Source of the DNA: Caryophanales bacterium UBA2253
Lineage (GTDB): Bacteria > Bacillota_I > Bacilli_A > ML615J-28 > CAG-698
Direction of reading: 5' to 3'
NCBI GenBank assembly: GCA_002347755.1
Contig: DDXT01000039.1
Span: forward strand, 1-8,554
DNA length: 8,554 nucleotides
In this document: positions 6,082-8,554 of the stretch, one piece after another
Layout of the letters: every line of letters begins with the position of its first letter
How positions within the stretch are numbered: position 1 is the stretch's first letter
Translations under genes and position numbers: made by a program
Notes under the pieces: generated by a model
Told to the model about the DNA's origin: nothing
Databases searched by the model: none
Seen by the model: the letters and a program-made list of their open reading frames with translations, nothing else

Positions 6082-6246
6082 ATGGGAGAAAGAAAAACCA
6101 GGTCTGATTGCACGGTCGGAACTTTTGAAAAGAAAGCCGGGCTGCCCGCCGGAACCATCAAGAATCCGGATGGAACCGATGCCCGAAGCGACAAGACAAT
6201 CGGTACCCTCAGGCAAGAAGTGAAGAACAAAGGCAAAAAGAAATGA
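6082..6246 (+). CDS. Small basic protein with a duplicated RSDxTxGT motif, function unknown
   Basis: A 54-residue frame begins MGERKTRSDCTVGTFEKK and ends NKGKKK. It has an excellent ribosome site and is followed 32 bases later by a hairpin terminator, so it looks like a real gene at the end of the PNPOx transcript. The protein is hydrophilic, strongly basic, and has no signal peptide or membrane segment. The motif R-S-D-x-T-[VI]-G-T-[FL] occurs twice, at residues 7-15 and 35-43, separated by a Gly/Pro-rich linker (LPAGTIKNPDGTDA). The repeat suggests two copies of one short binding element, perhaps for nucleic acid given the charge; that is a guess. There is a single cysteine (residue 10). 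I do not recognise a named family. Confidence 0.72.
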   Translation: MGERKTRSDCTVGTFEKKAGLPAGTIKNPDGTDARSDKTIGTLRQEVKNKGKKK

Positions 6247-6278
6247 ACCCCTTTTTAGTTAGGGGTGGTTGCCATCAT

Positions 6279-6304
6279 AAAGTCACTGCGGTGACTTTTT
6301 GTTT
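6279..6304 (+). terminator. Hairpin terminator after the small protein gene
   Basis: AAAGTCAC (6279-6286) pairs perfectly over 8 bp with GTGACTTT (6291-6298) around the loop TGCG, followed by TTGTTTT. This is a classic intrinsic terminator. It separates the PNPOx/small-protein unit from the DUF2284-RACo unit. A weaker CCCC/GGGG hairpin just upstream (6248-6265) may add to it. Confidence 0.85.
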
Positions 6305-6324
6305 TGGGGATTCCCGTCAAACAA

Positions 6325-6353
6325 TTGTAAAAAGGGGGGATTGGGTTTATAAT
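6325..6353 (+). promoter_or_regulatory. Promoter of the DUF2284-RACo unit
   Basis: TTGTAA (6325-6330, four of six) and a perfect TATAAT (6348-6353) are spaced by exactly 17 bp, directly after the preceding terminator. Transcription would start near 6360. That leaves only about 10 bases before the TTG at 6370 or about 25 before the ATG at 6385, which favours the ATG. The G6 run at 6334-6339 lies within the spacer, not in the transcript. Confidence 0.68.
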
Positions 6354-6384
6354 TATAGAAAGAAAAAGATTGGTAAACCAAAAA

Positions 6385-6906
6385 ATGATGTTTGAAGAAT
6401 ACCTGAAAGACAAAGTCAGCGACTTAAAAGAAACTCTGGTGGAAAAAATTGTTTTTTCCGATGAACTTTGGAAATATTGCGCCGCGAATTCATGCGGAAA
6501 ATACAAAAAGAGTTGGATGTGCCCGCCGGCGATCAACAATGACCGTCATCTAATTGAAAAATACCGGGCTTTTAACAAAGTTTTGGTCATTTCCAAAGTC
6601 AGCCCATTGGAAGATCCTTTTGACCTCGAGGGCATGGAAGCCGCCAGAGCCGCTTTTCAAAGAATCCTTTTTGACTTTCAAAAGCATTTTGGAACCGACT
6701 TTCGCTATTCTCTTTTGGGAGCCGGGCCTTGTTCCATTTGTGAAAAGTGCACTTACCCGGGTAATCCCTGTCGGTTTCCGGATTTGGCTTTTCCGTCTTT
6801 GGAAGCTTTGGGAATCAATGTGACCGAACTGGCCAACACTTGCAAGATGAAATATAATAACGGCGTCAATACGGTAACATATTTTGCGGCCGTTTTTTAT
6901 GACTGA
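6385..6906 (+). CDS. DUF2284 cysteine-rich metal-binding protein
   Basis: This 173-residue cytosolic protein belongs to the DUF2284 family of predicted metal-binding proteins, function unproven. Eight cysteines occur in the expected groups: YCAANSCGKYKKSWMCPPAI (about residues 31-50, Cys32, Cys37, Cys46), then GPCSICEKCTYPGNPCRFPD (about 114-133, Cys116, Cys119, Cys122, Cys129), and Cys153 in ANTCKMKYNNG. The CxxCxxC-x6-C block resembles an iron-sulfur ligand set. The start is uncertain: no good ribosome site precedes either the ATG at 6385 or the in-frame TTG at 6370 (178 residues). The ATG is preferred because the promoter just upstream leaves room for only a short leader. The RACo-type gene begins 7 bases after its stop, so the two are almost surely co-transcribed. 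The pairing suggests a role beside the RACo electron-transfer reaction, an inference only. Confidence 0.85.
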   Translation: MMFEEYLKDKVSDLKETLVEKIVFSDELWKYCAANSCGKYKKSWMCPPAINNDRHLIEKYRAFNKVLVISKVSPLEDPFDLEGMEAARAAFQRILFDFQKHFGTDFRYSLLGAGPCSICEKCTYPGNPCRFPDLAFPSLEALGINVTELANTCKMKYNNGVNTVTYFAAVFYD

Positions 6907-6913
6907 GGACATT

Positions 6914-8380
6914 ATGGCAAAAATAACCATTCAAAACGATAAAACATTGGAATGCAAAAGCGGCGAAAACCTGCTTCAGGTTCTGCGGCGGAACGGGATT
7001 TTGGTGGCCGCCGAATGCGGGGGAAACGGGACCTGCCTGAAATGCAAAGTCATGATCGGGTCCGATGAGGTTTTGGCTTGCCAGACCATCGTCAAAGGGG
7101 ATATGGAAATCAATCTTCCGGGGGAATTCTATTCGGGGTTGGAAGATAGTTTTCATCGTTCTTATGAAATTGAGAAACAAGTCGGGTATGGAATCGCGCT
7201 GGATTTGGGAACGACCACGATCGCGGCTTATCTTTTGAATTTGGAGACCGGCGGCGAGCTGGACCGCGTTTCCGTCCTTAATGCCCAAGCCGCTTACGGA
7301 TCCGATGTCGTGACCAGGATCCAGAAGTGCGGCGAAGGGTTCTTGGAAGAACTGCATCTGGCGGTAACAAACGAAATCAACGGAATAATAAAAGATTTTA
7401 AGAATAATTATGAATTAAAAGAAATAAATCGAATGGTCGTATCGGGTAACACCGTCATGCTTCATTTGCTGGCCGATGTCAATCCGATCTCCATGGGAAT
7501 TGCTCCTTATGATCCGGTCTTTTTGGACCGCAAAAAGTTAAAAGGCAGCGAGATCGGGATCGAAATCCCGGAAGTGACTTTGCTTCCTTCGATTTCCGGA
7601 TACCTGGGCAGCGATCTGACCGCTGGAATTTTGGCTTGCGGTTTGAATGAGCAGAAAGGCAATGCCTTATTGGTAGATCTCGGCACCAACGGCGAAATAA
7701 TTTTAAAAACGAACACCGGAATTTACGGCGTGTCCACGGCGGCGGGTCCGGCTTTTGAGGGAGCCAAGATCGAATGCGGCTTGGGGGGAGTTCCCGGAGC
7801 TGTCTCAAAGGTTTCTTATGACGAAGGAATTTTCATCGCTGAGACCATAGAAGGAAAACGAATGCAAGGGATCTGCGGCAGCGGATTGATCGATTTGATC
7901 TCTTTGTTGGTCAAAGAAGGGTTAATTGACGAAACCGGTGCCTTTGATGCCAGTTCCCAAGGCGGCTTATCTAATTTTTTGAAAGATGGTAAATTCTGGC
8001 TGAACGAGAATGTTTGGCTCAGTCAGAAAGATATCCGGGAATTTCAACTGGCGAAAAGCGCGGTTGCTTCCGGAATCGAAACTTTGATCGAGACCGTCGG
8101 CTTGAAACTTTCCGAAATTGATACGGTCTTTTTGGCGGGCGGATTCTGTTTTTATGTTAACAAGGAAAATGCTTCCCGCTTGGGGCTGATACCCCGAGTT
8201 TTGAAAAACAAAATCGTTTGTGTCGGAAATTCCAGCGGACTGGGAGCGAAGATGGCTTTGTCCAATTCCAAATATCTGCTTGACTGCGAAACGATCGCAA
8301 AACAAGTTAAAGTCGTCGAATTGGCCAACAATGAACTATTCACAAAACATTTTATCGAAAATATGAATTTTGAAGAATGA
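6914..8380 (+). CDS. RACo-type ASKHA ATPase with N-terminal [2Fe-2S] domain (DUF4445 family)
   Basis: This 488-residue protein fits the reductive activators of corrinoid proteins (RACo/RamA-like), which use ATP to drive electron transfer to an inactive Co(II) corrinoid. Residues 1-70 are a ferredoxin-like domain with ligands Cys35, Cys41, Cys44 and Cys56 (C-x5-C-x2-C-x11-C). From about 91 the ASKHA domain shows DLGTTT (97-102), LNAQAAYGSDVVTRI (122-136), DLGTNGE (255-261), AAGPAFEG (276-283), GICGSGLID (319-327), the SQKDIREFQLAKSAV segment (370-384), AGGF (408-411) and GNSSGLGAK (438-446). Characterised RACo proteins are about 600 residues or more with a linker domain after the ferredoxin; here only some 20 residues separate the two. 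The usual GGFG reads GGFC. The start at 6914 follows GAGGA at 6905-6909; the frame is open upstream to 6884. No corrinoid protein or methyltransferase gene is in view, so the target is unknown. Confidence 0.88.
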   Translation: MAKITIQNDKTLECKSGENLLQVLRRNGILVAAECGGNGTCLKCKVMIGSDEVLACQTIVKGDMEINLPGEFYSGLEDSFHRSYEIEKQVGYGIALDLGTTTIAAYLLNLETGGELDRVSVLNAQAAYGSDVVTRIQKCGEGFLEELHLAVTNEINGIIKDFKNNYELKEINRMVVSGNTVMLHLLADVNPISMGIAPYDPVFLDRKKLKGSEIGIEIPEVTLLPSISGYLGSDLTAGILACGLNEQKGNALLVDLGTNGEIILKTNTGIYGVSTAAGPAFEGAKIECGLGGVPGAVSKVSYDEGIFIAETIEGKRMQGICGSGLIDLISLLVKEGLIDETGAFDASSQGGLSNFLKDGKFWLNENVWLSQKDIREFQLAKSAVASGIETLIETVGLKLSEIDTVFLAGGFCFYVNKENASRLGLIPRVLKNKIVCVGNSSGLGAKMALSNSKYLLDCETIAKQVKVVELANNELFTKHFIENMNFEE

Positions 8381-8386
8381 CAGAGG

Positions 8387-8406
8387 TGATTAACTATTAT
8401 TAATCA
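8387..8406. repeat. Perfect 7-bp inverted repeat after the RACo gene
   Basis: TGATTAA (8387-8393) and TTAATCA (8400-8406) flank CTATTA, starting 6 bases after the stop codon. It overlaps an AGAGGTGA sequence that resembles a ribosome site but leads to no ATG/GTG/TTG frame of useful length. No U-run follows directly, so it is not a convincing terminator; an operator or mRNA end structure is possible. Confidence 0.4.
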
Positions 8407-8554
8407 AGTAGTATTTTGTTATACATGGATATGGTATGACAAAAAACCCTCAAGATCTGGATTTTTTTAAGGGAGATTCGATGCGAAATTAAATTTTCCA
8501 ATAATTATCGCCGAATAATTATTTTAGCAGAGCGGAATCGAAGACATTGCTTGG
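8407..8554. other. Terminal stretch with no recognisable gene
   Basis: No frame with a start and ribosome site was found on either strand. An imperfect A/T-rich hairpin around 8440-8468 (AAAAA-CC against GG-A-TTTTT, with AGATCT in the loop) could be a weak terminator for the RACo unit. Two copies of the palindrome ATAATTAT stand at 8501-8508 and 8515-8522, separated by CGCCGA, able to pair with each other as an 8-bp stem. Confidence 0.45.

Noticed and set aside
6866..7357. 163-codon minus-strand frame opposite the RACo gene
   Set aside because: It overlaps the motif-rich ferredoxin and ASKHA coding region and shows no motif or start signal of its own; long antisense frames are expected at this codon usage.
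8381..8470. A short gene starting at ATT after AGAGGTGA (about 24 codons)
   Set aside because: It needs a rare ATT start, is very short, and no recognisable product results; the site overlaps an inverted repeat.
8405..8515. Minus-strand open stretch reading LLENLISHRISLKKIQI
   Set aside because: About 34 codons with no start, ribosome site or recognised family. It could be a gene scrap, but support is too thin.
1..8554. tRNA, rRNA, tmRNA, riboswitch or CRISPR array
   Set aside because: No cloverleaf, rRNA signature, tmRNA end, known aptamer core or regularly spaced direct repeats were seen by eye. The only tandem repeats are the coding LRR units at 1237-1473.

Overview
The window looks like a piece of chromosome from a low-GC Gram-positive-type bacterium (Bacillota, or a Mollicutes relative that kept the standard code, such as the Acholeplasma, Izemoplasma or Haloplasma side). 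This rests on AT-rich DNA, strong AGGAGG-type ribosome sites, sigma-A-like promoters, U-tailed hairpin terminators and BspA-type leucine-rich repeats. TGA ends at least four convincing genes and Trp is coded by TGG, so the Mycoplasma/Spiroplasma code is unlikely. The genus cannot be fixed from the sequence alone.

Left part (1-1860) is a decaying accessory region. The first 84 bases are the start of an IS30-family transposase on the minus strand, running off the window. Beside it lies a wrecked plus-strand gene for a lipase-like alpha/beta hydrolase fused to BspA-type leucine-rich repeats. It carries three apparent frameshifts and one nonsense codon that replaces a conserved repeat leucine. 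About 250 bases of largely empty DNA follow, then a 14-bp hairpin terminator.

Middle part (1867-5110) is metabolic. A class II fructose-bisphosphate aldolase gene (minus) diverges from a two-gene pseudouridine-breakdown operon (plus): a PfkB-family pseudouridine kinase with an N-terminal winged helix-turn-helix, overlapping by 14 bases a pseudouridine-5'-phosphate glycosidase. Together these convert pseudouridine to uracil plus ribose 5-phosphate. Promoters for both directions lie in the 205-bp gap, and a perfect inverted repeat surrounds the -35 box of the pseudouridine promoter. A 12-bp hairpin ends the operon.

Right part (5111-8554) seems by eye more GC-rich. It begins with about 450 bases holding only a doubtful minus-strand ORF. 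Then come a PNPOx-fold protein, a 54-residue small protein with a duplicated RSDxTxGT motif, a terminator, and from a well-formed promoter a two-gene unit: a cysteine-rich DUF2284 protein and a RACo-type ASKHA ATPase with an N-terminal [2Fe-2S] domain. RACo proteins reductively reactivate corrinoid proteins of methyl-transfer systems, yet no corrinoid protein or methyltransferase is present here. This compact DUF2284-RACo pair, with an unusually short RACo, is the most interesting unit in the window. The last 174 bases hold no clear gene but several short palindromes.
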